This document shows positions 44,184 through 52,194 of a stretch of DNA of 64,000 nt, piece after piece. The stretch comes from Scytonema millei VB511283 (lineage in GTDB: Bacteria; Cyanobacteriota; Cyanobacteriia; Cyanobacteriales; Chroococcidiopsidaceae), in contig NZ_JTJC03000003.1 of assembly GCF_000817735.3 (NCBI RefSeq), positions 434,001 through 498,000 on the forward strand, in the 5' to 3' direction. Numbering within the stretch: the first letter of the stretch is position 1; each line of letters begins with the position of its first letter. The position numbers and the translations under genes are program-made. The notes beneath the pieces are model-generated. The model was given only the letters and a program-made list of their open reading frames with translations, had not been told where the DNA came from and did no database searches.

Positions 44184-45149
44184 ATGGCAAAAATCGGCTA
44201 TCACGCTTCCCACGAACAATTCAAGCCCAGCGAATTGTTGCATTACGTGCAAATAGCTCAACAAGCAGGTTTCACTCATGCTCTTTCCTCCGACCATTTT
44301 CACCCTTGGAGCGAACAACAAGGTCAAAGCGGTTTTGCTTGGTCTTGGTTGGGTGCGGCGATGCAAGCGACTCCTGGATTAAATTATCGCGTGGTCTGCG
44401 CCCCAGGGCAGCGATACCATCCGGCAATTATCGCTCAGGCGGCGGCTACATTAGCAGAAATGTTTCCGCAGCGTTTTTGGATAACTGTAGGTAGCGGTCA
44501 GGCACTTAATGAGAGCATTACAGGTGATAAGTGGTTGTGTAAAAGCGATCGCAATACTCGTTTAAAAGAATGCGTTGATATTATGCGTGCTTTGTGGCGC
44601 GGGGAAACCGTAACTCACAAAGGTCTAGTTTGCGTTGAAGAAGCAAAACTTTATTCGCGTCCCGAAACTCCACCCTTAATTATCGGTGCTGCTGTTACGG
44701 CTCAAACTGCCGAGTGGCTAGGAAGTTGGGCAGATGGGTTAATTACAATTTCTCGTCCGCCAGAGAAACTCAAACCAGTCGTCGATGCCTTTCGTCGGGG
44801 TGGGGGAGAAGGTAAACCAATGCTATTGAAAGTTCAGCTATCTTACGATCGCACAGAAGATCTGGCACGGCAAAAAGCCCATCAACAGTGGCGCAATAAT
44901 ATTTTCAAAAATATTCTCATGACCGAACTGCGATCGCCCCAGCAATTTGATGCAGCTGGAGAGTTTGTCAAACCGGAAGAAATGAACGAACACGTCCGTA
45001 TCTCTGCCGACCCGCAGCAACATATAGAATGGTTACAGCAAGATGTAGAGTTAGGCTTTGACGAATTGCTGTTGCACAACGTCAACCGCGAACAACAACA
45101 ATTTATTCAGGTTTTTGGCGAAAAAGTGTTACCCGTGTTTGGTAATTAA
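44184..45149 (+). CDS. LLM-class flavin-dependent oxidoreductase (TIGR03885-like)
   Basis: The 321-residue product starts MAKIGYHASHEQFKPSELLHYV and has QAGFTHALSSDHFHPWSE, YHPAIIAQAAATLAEMFPQRFWITVGSGQALNE and IIGAAVTAQTAEWLGSWADG. These are the landmarks of bacterial luciferase-like F420/FMN enzymes. The start and the length resemble the 'non-F420 flavinoid' group. Substrate is unknown. It follows the export cluster by 117 bases but its promoter is likely its own. Confidence 0.85.
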   Translation: MAKIGYHASHEQFKPSELLHYVQIAQQAGFTHALSSDHFHPWSEQQGQSGFAWSWLGAAMQATPGLNYRVVCAPGQRYHPAIIAQAAATLAEMFPQRFWITVGSGQALNESITGDKWLCKSDRNTRLKECVDIMRALWRGETVTHKGLVCVEEAKLYSRPETPPLIIGAAVTAQTAEWLGSWADGLITISRPPEKLKPVVDAFRRGGGEGKPMLLKVQLSYDRTEDLARQKAHQQWRNNIFKNILMTELRSPQQFDAAGEFVKPEEMNEHVRISADPQQHIEWLQQDVELGFDELLLHNVNREQQQFIQVFGEKVLPVFGN

Positions 45150-45334
45150 ATTTATCTATAAATCATCACTTTTAGCTTTAAATTTTCGTCAATCTATAGA
45201 AAGATATAGAAAACCCAGTTGGCTGTCTTAATCCCCCTGAATGGTTCATCACAACTGTCATTCATCGTGAGTTGTATCCCAACGACCAATGACCAATGAC
45301 CAATGACTAATGACAAATCATTGTGAGGTTTTCC

Positions 45335-45934
45335 ATGTCTAGTGAAATTAAAGAATCGGAAGCGATCGCCCGTTTAGCAATCATAGAAGCGCAACTCCAG
45401 CAGATGACTCAAATGCTATCAAATTTGAGCGATCGCCTAGCTCGGTCGGAGGAAAGTTTTCTGCTAGTGGCTGATGTCTACCGCTACAAAAAGTTGCAAG
45501 AACTGCTGGCTGCTGGAAATTTCCATGCAGCGGACTGGGAAACGATTCGTCTCATTCAAGCTGTGACGGGAGAGTTAGAACTAGAATCCATTACTCCCGA
45601 ACAAATCAGAAGTTTTCCCTGTAACGAACTACAAGTTATAGATAACCTTTGGCGCAAGTATAGTAACGGTCGCTTTGGCTTCAGCGTCCAAACGCAAATT
45701 TATCAAACCATTGGCGGCTCTATAGAGACCACAATTAATCAAGATTATCAAATCATCGAGTCCTTTGGCGATCGCGTCGGTTGGCGATCGAATCGTAAAT
45801 GGCTCAAATGTGACGATCTAGACTATACTCTCACAGCACCTATTGGTTGCCATCCCTCCCGTTGGTGGAATTCTCCCTTTGGCGCAAAAATGACCAACTA
45901 TTTCTTTAATCGGCTAATAACCTGCCAGCTTTAA
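45335..45934 (+). CDS. GUN4-domain protein
   Basis: From ATG 45335 (GAGG seven bases upstream) the product is 199 residues. A helical N-terminus with a short coiled coil (about 15-38) leads into the GUN4 core: YRYKKLQELLAAGNFHAADWETIRLI, ITPEQIRSFPCNELQVIDNLWRKYSNGRFGFSVQTQIYQ, and a late WLKCDDLDYTL. GUN4 proteins bind porphyrins and stimulate Mg-chelatase; many cyanobacteria have extra paralogues of unclear role, and this one has the GUN4 core without a kinase. I cannot say whether it is the true Gun4. Confidence 0.85.
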   Translation: MSSEIKESEAIARLAIIEAQLQQMTQMLSNLSDRLARSEESFLLVADVYRYKKLQELLAAGNFHAADWETIRLIQAVTGELELESITPEQIRSFPCNELQVIDNLWRKYSNGRFGFSVQTQIYQTIGGSIETTINQDYQIIESFGDRVGWRSNRKWLKCDDLDYTLTAPIGCHPSRWWNSPFGAKMTNYFFNRLITCQL

Positions 45935-46080
45935 CTGTGTTTTCTAATCCCTTTGGACAAATAAGCTAGCAAAAATACAGTAATTCCAGCCATCCCCAAG
46001 TACGAGTAGGATGTCGCGAACGTTGCTGCTGTACCAATTGCCAGCAAGCCGATGAAGCCAAATTTTAGTTTAGGTGGCAT
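45931..46080 (-). CDS. Small two-segment membrane protein (49 residues)
   Basis: A minus-strand frame from ATG 46080 reads MPPKLKFGFIGLLAIGTAAT, then a second hydrophobic stretch YLGMAGITVFLLAYLSKGIR. The C-terminus is charged. Its stop overlaps the GUN4 gene's stop by four bases, tail to tail. The ribosome site is weak. The composition and tight packing suggest a real gene, but this is not certain. Confidence 0.5.
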   Translation of the reverse strand: MPPKLKFGFIGLLAIGTAATFATSYSYLGMAGITVFLLAYLSKGIRKHS

Positions 46081-46146
46081 AGATAATAATCTCAAAGTCG
46101 GAATTTTTGACTTTTGACCTTTGGCTTTTGACTTTTAACTTTTGAC

Positions 46147-46386
46147 TTACTCCGTCTCTCGATCTCTTTCTGCCTTGAGTTGGCGGACGCACTCTTGTCC
46201 CAACCCTACAGCTAAACCTACGCTAGCACCAACTAAAACATATCTATTTTGCATTCCTTCATAATGTTTCCCCTCAAATCGTAACTGATTAAAGTCACGT
46301 TGACCGATTCTCGCTGCCGCTAGACCAATGACTGCACCGATTGCAGCAGTCACTACAGATGAAAAGATAATTGCTCTCAGGTTCAT
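46147..46386 (-). CDS. Small glycine-rich membrane protein
   Basis: The 79-residue product has two hydrophobic stretches with small residues, IFSSVVTAAIGAVIGLAAARIG and YVLVGASVGLAVGLGQECVRQ, like glycine-zipper segments. A charged loop lies between them and a charged tail follows. No known family. It lies between STRR arrays on both sides. Confidence 0.5.
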   Translation of the reverse strand: MNLRAIIFSSVVTAAIGAVIGLAAARIGQRDFNQLRFEGKHYEGMQNRYVLVGASVGLAVGLGQECVRQLKAERDRETE

Positions 46387-46388
46387 GG

Positions 46389-46701
46389 GAGAGTGGTAGT
46401 TGGTAGTTGGTAGTTGGTAGTTGGTAGTTGGTAGTTGAGTAGTGCGCGGTCACTGGTAACTGATAACTGATAACTGATAACTGATATTTGTATTTTGTCA
46501 AGATCGCTGCACGTCATGCCAAAAACTGACAAAATAATTCATAATTTAGAATTTCTCATTCAATAACCGATCGCTGATAACTAACTCATGTACGGGCGGG
46601 TATGAAGCGAAGATTTATTGCTCTACCGATGAGTCTTTTGCCTAAAGAGCGCCTTTACAATAACTGATAACTGATAACTGATAACTGACCACTGATAACT
46701 G
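46389..46701. repeat. STRR-filled promoter region of glpK
   Basis: Five GGTAGTT units, then about four CTGATAA units, a CGGGCGGGT fragment and again four to five CTGATAA units that run up to the glpK ATG. The last unit contains the start codon itself (ACTGATG). Confidence 0.85.
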
Positions 46702-48210
46702 ATGCAATACATTCTAGGATTAGATCTAGGCACGACAGGGAATCGAGCAATTTTGTTTGATGCTGAAGGTGCGATCGCCGGTCAAGCCTATAAAGAACTA
46801 ACGCAATATTATCCTCAACCTGGTTATTTAGAACACGATCCAGAAGAGATTTGGCAAGATACTTATACTTGTATACAACAAGTTTTCAAACAAACAGGTA
46901 TTTCAGCCAGTGCGATCGCGGCGATTGGGTTGTCGGTGCAGCGAGAAACCTGTTTATTGTGGGATAAGACAACAGGTAAACCCTTGCATAAAGCAATTGT
47001 CTGGCAAGATCGGCGTACCGCGTCTATGTGTCGGCAATTACAAGCAAAAGGACAAGCCAAGATAATTCAAGCACGGACTGGATTGATTGTCGATGCCTAC
47101 TTTTCGGCAACTAAATTCGCGTGGTTGCTCGATTGGGTACGGAATCAAAATATAAATTTGGATAATATTCTGGCTGGGACGATCGACACTTGGATCTTAT
47201 GGAAGTTAACGGGTGGCAAGGTTCACGCTACCGATCGCAGTAATGCCAGCCGCACGATGTTAATGAATCTGGCTGAGGGAAAATGGGATTCGCAACTACT
47301 CGATTTATTTCAAATTCCCGATCGCATCATGCCGCAAATTCAGCCTAGTTTGGGCATATTTGGCGAAACCGATCCGCAGCTATTCGGAACGCCAATTCCG
47401 ATCGCAGCAGTATTTGGCGATCAACAGGCGGCGCTATTTGCCCACGGGTGCGATCGCCCTGGGATGGTGAAATGTACGTATGGGACGGGATGTTTTTTAA
47501 TTGCCCATACAGGTGAAGAACTGACGCGATCGCATCACCAGTTATTATCAACTGTTGCCTGGACGCAAGTTTTAGCAAACGGAAAAACGGTGACGAGTTA
47601 CGCTTTAGAAGCGGCTATGTTTACGACAGGCGCTTGCATTCAGTGGTTGCGAGATGGTTTGAAGCTGATCGATTCAGCCGCCGAAACCGAATACCTGGCA
47701 CGTCAAGTTACAGATAATAACGGTGTTTACTTCGTCCCGGCATTAAGTGGATTGGGTGCGCCTCGCTGGGATATGGGCGCCAGGGGTGCTTTTATGGGAA
47801 TTACAGGCGGCGTACAGCGCGAACATATGGTTAGAGCCGTTTTAGAAGCGATCGCTTATCAGGTAAAAGAGGCGATCGAGGCGATGAATCGAGATTCTAG
47901 CAAAGCGATCGAAGTGTTGAAAGTTGACGGGGGTGCTTGTCAAAATGACTTTTTAATGCAGTTCCAAGCCGATGCACTCGGAATTCCGATCGAGCGTCCG
48001 GTTGTGTTAGAAGCAACGGCTCAAGGCGCAGCCTTTGGTGCCGGATTGGCGATCGGTTATTGGACTGATTATCAAAAGTTGTGTCGCAGTCGGAAAATCG
48101 ACCGAATTTTTGAGCCAGGAACGGGGGCAATTCAAGCACAAGAAAATTTTGACACTTGGCTGAAAGCTGTCCACCGCGCTCAGCATTGGGTTGATGAATC
48201 TCATCTCTGA
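46702..48210 (+). CDS. glpK: Glycerol kinase
   Basis: The 502-residue FGGY-family kinase begins YILGLDLGTTGNRAILFD and has SVQRETCLLWDKTTGKPLHKAIVWQDRRTA, then KCTYGTGCFLIAHTG, ALEAAMFTTGACIQWLRD and VLKVDGGACQNDFLMQFQAD. This motif order is GlpK. It phosphorylates glycerol to glycerol-3-phosphate with ATP. The start codon is embedded in a repeat array and no SD sequence is visible, so initiation may be unusual. No other gene for glycerol use is adjacent. Confidence 0.93.
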   Translation: MQYILGLDLGTTGNRAILFDAEGAIAGQAYKELTQYYPQPGYLEHDPEEIWQDTYTCIQQVFKQTGISASAIAAIGLSVQRETCLLWDKTTGKPLHKAIVWQDRRTASMCRQLQAKGQAKIIQARTGLIVDAYFSATKFAWLLDWVRNQNINLDNILAGTIDTWILWKLTGGKVHATDRSNASRTMLMNLAEGKWDSQLLDLFQIPDRIMPQIQPSLGIFGETDPQLFGTPIPIAAVFGDQQAALFAHGCDRPGMVKCTYGTGCFLIAHTGEELTRSHHQLLSTVAWTQVLANGKTVTSYALEAAMFTTGACIQWLRDGLKLIDSAAETEYLARQVTDNNGVYFVPALSGLGAPRWDMGARGAFMGITGGVQREHMVRAVLEAIAYQVKEAIEAMNRDSSKAIEVLKVDGGACQNDFLMQFQADALGIPIERPVVLEATAQGAAFGAGLAIGYWTDYQKLCRSRKIDRIFEPGTGAIQAQENFDTWLKAVHRAQHWVDESHL

Positions 48211-48299
48211 GTTTATGCTCTTATTTGCTGTTGCGATCTTTGAGCGATCCCATCTCTGATTTGTCAAACTAGTGTTGAGTATGAGTGGAGCGAACAGTG

Positions 48300-48655
48300 A
48301 TGCTAGAAGATACAAAAGAAATAGCAGATTTTCACGCTCATGTCTATTACGATTGCCAAAGTCGCGAAGTAGCGGCGCGTGTACGTGAAGAATTGAGTAC
48401 AAAATTCGATGTGAGGCTTGGGCGCTGCATGACAATCCTATTGGTCCCCATCCCAAACCTATGTATCAAGCTGCCTTTTTACCAGAACAATTTGGTGCGA
48501 TTGTTTCCTGGTTAATGTTGCATCGTCAAGGATTGGATATTTTAGTCCATCCAACCACAGGTAATGATGTTGCAGACCATACAAACCATGCCCTATGGTT
48601 GGGAGAAAAGTTAGAGCTAAATATAGAATTTCTTCGAGCCATTAAAACGACTTAA
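48300..48655 (+). pseudogene. DOPA 4,5-dioxygenase-family gene with a one-base deletion
   Basis: From ATG 48300 the protein reads MLEDTKEIADFHAHVYYDCQSREVAARVREELSTKFDVRLGR. The frame then shifts, and PKPMYQAAFLPEQFGAIVSWLMLHRQGLDILVHPTTGNDVADHTNHALWLG continues in the -1 frame to 48655. FHAHVYYD and the HPTTG...DHT block are typical of this family of extradiol-type enzymes. One G missing near 48427 (CGCTGCATGAC for an expected CGCTGGCATGAC) explains the break. Function is lost unless the base is a sequencing error. Confidence 0.8.
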
Positions 48656-48766
48656 TTTCAAGGGGGAATACAAATTCTAGAATACAGATGAACTCAAAAT
48701 AGTCATATTGCATCAATTCTATATGCTGACATCTGCCTGTTTTGGATCGAACAAATTTGACCAGTA

Positions 48767-49420
48767 ATGATCGGAATTGGCATGGCTTTTGCAGAAGGTT
48801 TAATTGCCTTTGTTGCTACAAATATCGATGATATTATTGTCTTGCTACTCTTTTTCTCTCAAATAAGTGCTAATTTTCGTCCTCGGCATATCATTATCGG
48901 TCAGTATCTGGGTTTTACAACTATTGTTTTTGCTAGCTTACCAGGTTTTTTTGGTGGTTTAATCGTACCGCGAGAATGGATTGGTTTATTAGGACTCTTG
49001 CCCATAATAATTGGGATTAAGCAACTCGTGGATCGCGACACAGAAGCCGCACAAGTACAAACAGTAACCAGCTTTGAAAATTCTAGTTATCCTAACCCCT
49101 CAGTCTCTTTGCTTTTAAGTCTTTTAAACCCTCAGACTTATAAGGTTGCAGCAGTAACAGTTGCTAACGGTGGCGATAATATTAGTATCTATATTCCCTT
49201 ATTTGCTGGCACTAAACTGACTAGTTTAGGGATAATTCTTGCTGTATTTTTTTTGATGGTAGGAGTTTGGTGTGCGATCGCATATTTATTAACTCGCCAA
49301 CCTACTCTTGCCAATCTTTTAAGTCGTTACGGTCAACCGATAGTTCCTTTCATATTGATTGGCTTAGGGTTATTTATTATGTATGAAAGAGGCACATTCG
49401 GGCTAATATTCTCAGCTTAA
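48767..49420 (+). CDS. CadD-family cadmium/cation resistance transporter
   Basis: The 217-residue protein has about six membrane segments. The N-terminal block AFAEGLIAFVATNIDDIIVLLLFFSQ with the paired Asp residues, and the central LSLLNPQTYKVAAVTVANGGDNISIYIPLFA, are characteristic of CadD-type (LysE superfamily) exporters. It may export cadmium or another cation; the true substrate in cyanobacteria is unknown. It is a single gene. Confidence 0.8.
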   Translation: MIGIGMAFAEGLIAFVATNIDDIIVLLLFFSQISANFRPRHIIIGQYLGFTTIVFASLPGFFGGLIVPREWIGLLGLLPIIIGIKQLVDRDTEAAQVQTVTSFENSSYPNPSVSLLLSLLNPQTYKVAAVTVANGGDNISIYIPLFAGTKLTSLGIILAVFFLMVGVWCAIAYLLTRQPTLANLLSRYGQPIVPFILIGLGLFIMYERGTFGLIFSA

Positions 49421-49440
49421 ACTTACAATTGATTGCGCTA

Positions 49441-49543
49441 ATACCAATTCCATGTGTTTTTGCATAGATTCCGTTCCCTTGTAGCCCCCCTTTTTAAGGG
49501 GGTTGGGGGATCTTCTATGGCGCAAGTCAAAAAGAACTGGTAT
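49441..49543. repeat. Possible MITE-like repeat with ATACCA ends
   Basis: Left end ATACCAATTC and, on the other strand, ATACCAGTTC, with internal CCCCCCTTTT / AAGGGGG arms. I see no matching direct repeat outside, so the borders are uncertain. Inner plan resembles the CAATAC elements. Confidence 0.45.
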
Positions 49544-49616
49544 AACTTGCTCAGATACGCCCTCACTAAACAGAGCTGTAACGCCAATTTTGTACTGCTA
49601 GATTAACTGTTGATAA

Positions 49617-50192
49617 TTAAGAATTCATTTGTTGATATCGCGCTTGAAGCTCCTCAATGGAAAATAATGTCCGAAACTTCAATCCTTGCGCTGCATATAA
49701 CTCAGTACCACCTTGCTTTCGATCTACCAACGATATAACTTCCTCGACTTTGTAACCCGCCTCTTGCAATCTTTCCACTGCTTTCATTGCCGATTGTCCA
49801 GTCGTGACAACATCTTCTAGAACCACAACCAAAGCACCATCTGGTAATACTGGACCTTCAATATACGCTCTCGTACCATGTCCTTTAGTTTCTTTACGAA
49901 TAATCAAAGCTGGTATGGGACGATTTTCAATCGCAGAAACCACACTTACAGCACTAACAATAGGATCGGCTCCCAGTGTCAATCCTGCTACTGCTTGCGT
50001 GTCTGGTGGTAGCAGAGATAATAACAAACGACCGATCGCCAAAGCACCTTGAGGGTGTAACGTGACTAATTTGCCATTAATGTAATAGGAACTGCGTTGA
50101 CCCGAAGACAGGACGAAATCACCCTCCTTGTAGGCAAGTTGACAGAATAGATCGAGTAGTTCTTGGCGTAGTGCAGTTAAATCGGTTGTCAT
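49617..50192 (-). CDS. pyrE: Orotate phosphoribosyltransferase
   Basis: From ATG 50192 the product is 191 residues: YKEGDFVLSSGQRSSYYINGKLVTL, ALIIRKETKGHGTRAYIEG and the PRPP loop VVVLEDVVTTGQSAMKAVE. It makes OMP from orotate and PRPP in pyrimidine synthesis. The open frame extends 27 codons upstream to 50273, but those codons are translated CTCCCTG repeats (SLLPTPYSLLPAPCSLLP), so I use the later start. The repeat thus sits directly against the gene start. Confidence 0.93.
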   Translation of the reverse strand: MTTDLTALRQELLDLFCQLAYKEGDFVLSSGQRSSYYINGKLVTLHPQGALAIGRLLLSLLPPDTQAVAGLTLGADPIVSAVSVVSAIENRPIPALIIRKETKGHGTRAYIEGPVLPDGALVVVLEDVVTTGQSAMKAVERLQEAGYKVEEVISLVDRKQGGTELYAAQGLKFRTLFSIEELQARYQQMNS

Positions 50193-50198
50193 AAATTG

Positions 50199-50335
50199 AG
50201 GGAGCAGGGAGCAGGGAGCAGGGAGTAGGGAGTAGGGAGTAGGGAGTAGGGAGCAGGGAGACAAGGGGGACAAGGGGGAAAATACCTCTTACCCCTCACT
50301 CCTAACTCCTCGCTCCTAACTCCTCACTCTCCACC
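50199..50335. repeat. STRR array upstream of pyrE
   Basis: GGGAGCA and GGGAGTA units (about nine), GACAAGGGG units and CTCCTAACT units. Gene prediction tools may extend pyrE into it. Confidence 0.85.
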
Positions 50336-50426
50336 GATCGCTGATTGCTAAAACGGGGAAGAATAGGCTAAGACTGATGCAACAGTTCAGTATAAGTCAA
50401 AATTGCCACAGTATAGAGGACATTCT

Positions 50427-50792
50427 ATGCCCATCAAATTCAACCGCTTCAGTGGTATTTTACTCGCGATCGCTGCTGTCGCTGGATTTCAAGCTAGCGC
50501 GATCGCCCAACCAAGCAACCATACTCTTGCCGATCTCTTTGAGCAAACAATGTTCACCAGCGACCCTGATTTCTTCCAAAATCGTTCCTTCGGACGACAA
50601 TTTGATTGGCTTTTAGGCACAAACGGATTTCCCGACAACGAAATTAATCGCGATGCAAAACGGACTGACGATCTCTACCGCGCTGCACTAGAACAGCAAG
50701 TTTCTAGCGATCCGGTCATCCGCACGCGAGATCTGCCCAATCCATACAGAACTTCAGTTTTGGAGTCTAATAAGTCTAGTAATCCAAAGTAA
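50427..50792 (+). CDS. Small secreted protein, unknown function
   Basis: From ATG 50427 (AGAGGA upstream) the product is 121 residues with a signal peptide (NRFSGILLAIAAVAGFQASAIAQ). The mature part is polar and begins PSNHTLADLFEQTMFTSDPDFFQN. No cysteine or known motif. The upstream in-frame ATG 50403 would remove the match to a signal peptide start. A mobile element follows its stop by 16 bases. Confidence 0.65.
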   Translation: MPIKFNRFSGILLAIAAVAGFQASAIAQPSNHTLADLFEQTMFTSDPDFFQNRSFGRQFDWLLGTNGFPDNEINRDAKRTDDLYRAALEQQVSSDPVIRTRDLPNPYRTSVLESNKSSNPK

Positions 50793-50808
50793 TTTGCCAG
50801 TCGGGAAT

Positions 50809-50944
50809 CAATACTTCTTGGTTAGAATTCGATCCCTCCAACCTCCCTTAAAAAGGGAGGCTAAAGACAGCTTCGTTTTCCCCTTTTGAAGGGGGATTAA
50901 GGGGGATCTTCCAAAGGCTGTGCAATCATAACCGAGAAGTATTG
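50809..50944. mobile_element. MITE-like element, copy 2 (136 bp)
   Basis: Ends are CAATACTTCTTGGTTAGA and, on the other strand, CAATACTTCTCGGTTATGA. A perfect 10-bp direct repeat AGTCGGGAAT lies on both sides. Internal runs (ATCCCTCCAACCTCCC, AAGGGGGATTAAGGGGGATC) match copy 1 at 5307 closely in both order and spacing. Confidence 0.8.
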
Positions 50945-51075
50945 AGTCGGGAATAGGGGAGCGCTCTAAATTCCCACAAGCAATCATAGATTCTGTGGCG
51001 ATCGCCGCTCATTACCAGTAGCCAGTCTGGTAATTTTTCGCTGAGTAATTTTTGCTGAGTGTTGACCCTTAAAAA

Positions 51076-51149
51076 TCCAGGGTGCAGGAGTTGAACCTGC
51101 CTAAGGCGAATTATGAGTTCGCTGCCTCAACCGCTCGGCCAACCCTGGA
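51076..51149 (-). tRNA. tRNA with CAU anticodon, probably tRNA-Ile2 (lysidine type)
   Basis: The 74-base minus-strand sequence folds as a cloverleaf: acceptor TCCAGGG/CCCTGGA, D-arm GCC/GGC with GAGCGGTTGA, anticodon arm GCGAA-CTCATAA-TTCGC, short variable loop and T-arm GCAGG-TTCAACT-CCTGC. The loop CTCATAA and the D-arm with GAGCGGTTGAGGC resemble plastid trnI-CAU rather than methionine tRNAs. The C of CAU would be changed to lysidine by TilS. The CCA end is not encoded. Confidence 0.88.
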
Positions 51150-51294
51150 GGAGTTTATATTGTAACTTAGATTGTCAAGGTAAACTATTTAGTCTCAATA
51201 CTTAATATCGCCACAAGACAAATAGTACATAATTTACATAACCGCAATGATATAACTAGCTCATTCGTTAGCAAACAACTGGTGCAAGGAGTCA

Positions 51295-52017
51295 ATGCTC
51301 TGGATTAAGCGAGCATCGTTAAGAAAAGTCAATTCAACCGTCGCCCTGACGTTGATCTTGTTACTTCTGATGTTGATCGGGGGTTACATAAGTGCAATCT
51401 GGGGGTATGCGATCGGACATGAGGCGATCGAGGGCGTAAATCAACCTGATTCTCGTCCCGCCGGAAAAATCGGATTTCGCAAAAATAAGTCTCAACAGCA
51501 GCAAGGCGTGGTGATGCTCAAAGAAGCCGATGTCTTAGCTGCCGTAAAAGCTAGAATTGACGGCAAAGGAAAAAAAGCCAAGCCGGAGAAGCCGTTAATT
51601 GAAAATCCACAGGACGACAAGCGATCGTCTACAAAACCAAAGTTGGTGGCTGAGACTGAGACTCCTCAGCCTGGATTTCCGATGATTCATAAAACCGAAG
51701 GAGTATCATTAGAAATTGCATCTGCACGTTTTTCTGGCGGGGCATTACAGTTGAAGATGAACTTCAAAAACGAAGGAGATAGAACCGTGAGGTTTCTATC
51801 TAGCTTTTTAGACATAACCAACGAACGAGGACAAACACTCAGCGCCAACACGGAAGGCTTTCCTGAGGAATTACCAGCTAACGGCAAAACTGTTGCCAGC
51901 ACGCTCAGCATTTCCACTGCTCTGCTCGACAATGTACAGAAAATTTCTTTACATCTGACCGATTATCCCGAACAGCGATTGCAGTTACAAATGTTAAATA
52001 TTCCTGTAGTTAGGTAA
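51295..52017 (+). CDS. Hypothetical single-pass membrane protein
   Basis: The 240-residue product has one membrane segment at about 16-38 (VALTLILLLLMLIGGYISAIWGYAIG). A basic, Lys/Pro-rich linker follows (about 60-125), then a beta-rich domain with VSLEIASARFSGGALQLKMNFKNEGDRTVRFLSSFLDI and NGKTVASTLSISTALLD. The last domain has the look of an immunoglobulin-like fold in the periplasm. No family is recognised. It is downstream of a tRNA gene on the other strand. Confidence 0.6.
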   Translation: MLWIKRASLRKVNSTVALTLILLLLMLIGGYISAIWGYAIGHEAIEGVNQPDSRPAGKIGFRKNKSQQQQGVVMLKEADVLAAVKARIDGKGKKAKPEKPLIENPQDDKRSSTKPKLVAETETPQPGFPMIHKTEGVSLEIASARFSGGALQLKMNFKNEGDRTVRFLSSFLDITNERGQTLSANTEGFPEELPANGKTVASTLSISTALLDNVQKISLHLTDYPEQRLQLQMLNIPVVR

Positions 52018-52019
52018 AT

Positions 52020-52194
52020 AACGGGACAAGGGAGACAAGGAGGACAAGGAGGACAAGGAGGACAAGGAAGACAAGGGAGACAAAATCAAGTCGCAATTCG
52101 CAATTAATGACTCACTACACCCTACACCCTATACCCTACAACCTTTTCCGGCTCCCTGCTCTCTGCTCCCTACTCCCTACTCCCTCCATCAAAG
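52020..52194. repeat. STRR cluster before the CNNM gene
   Basis: GACAAGGAG units (about five), ACACCCTAT units and CTCCCTACT units fill the gap up to the CATCAAAG just before the ATG. Confidence 0.85.

Noticed and set aside
44147..44494. Plus-strand frame overlapping the LLM enzyme start
   Set aside because: It is a shadow frame; the LLM-family motifs are in the other frame.
50193..50273. Upstream extension of pyrE
   Set aside because: The extra 27 codons are CTCCCTG/CTCCCTA repeats; homology begins at MTTDLTALRQ.
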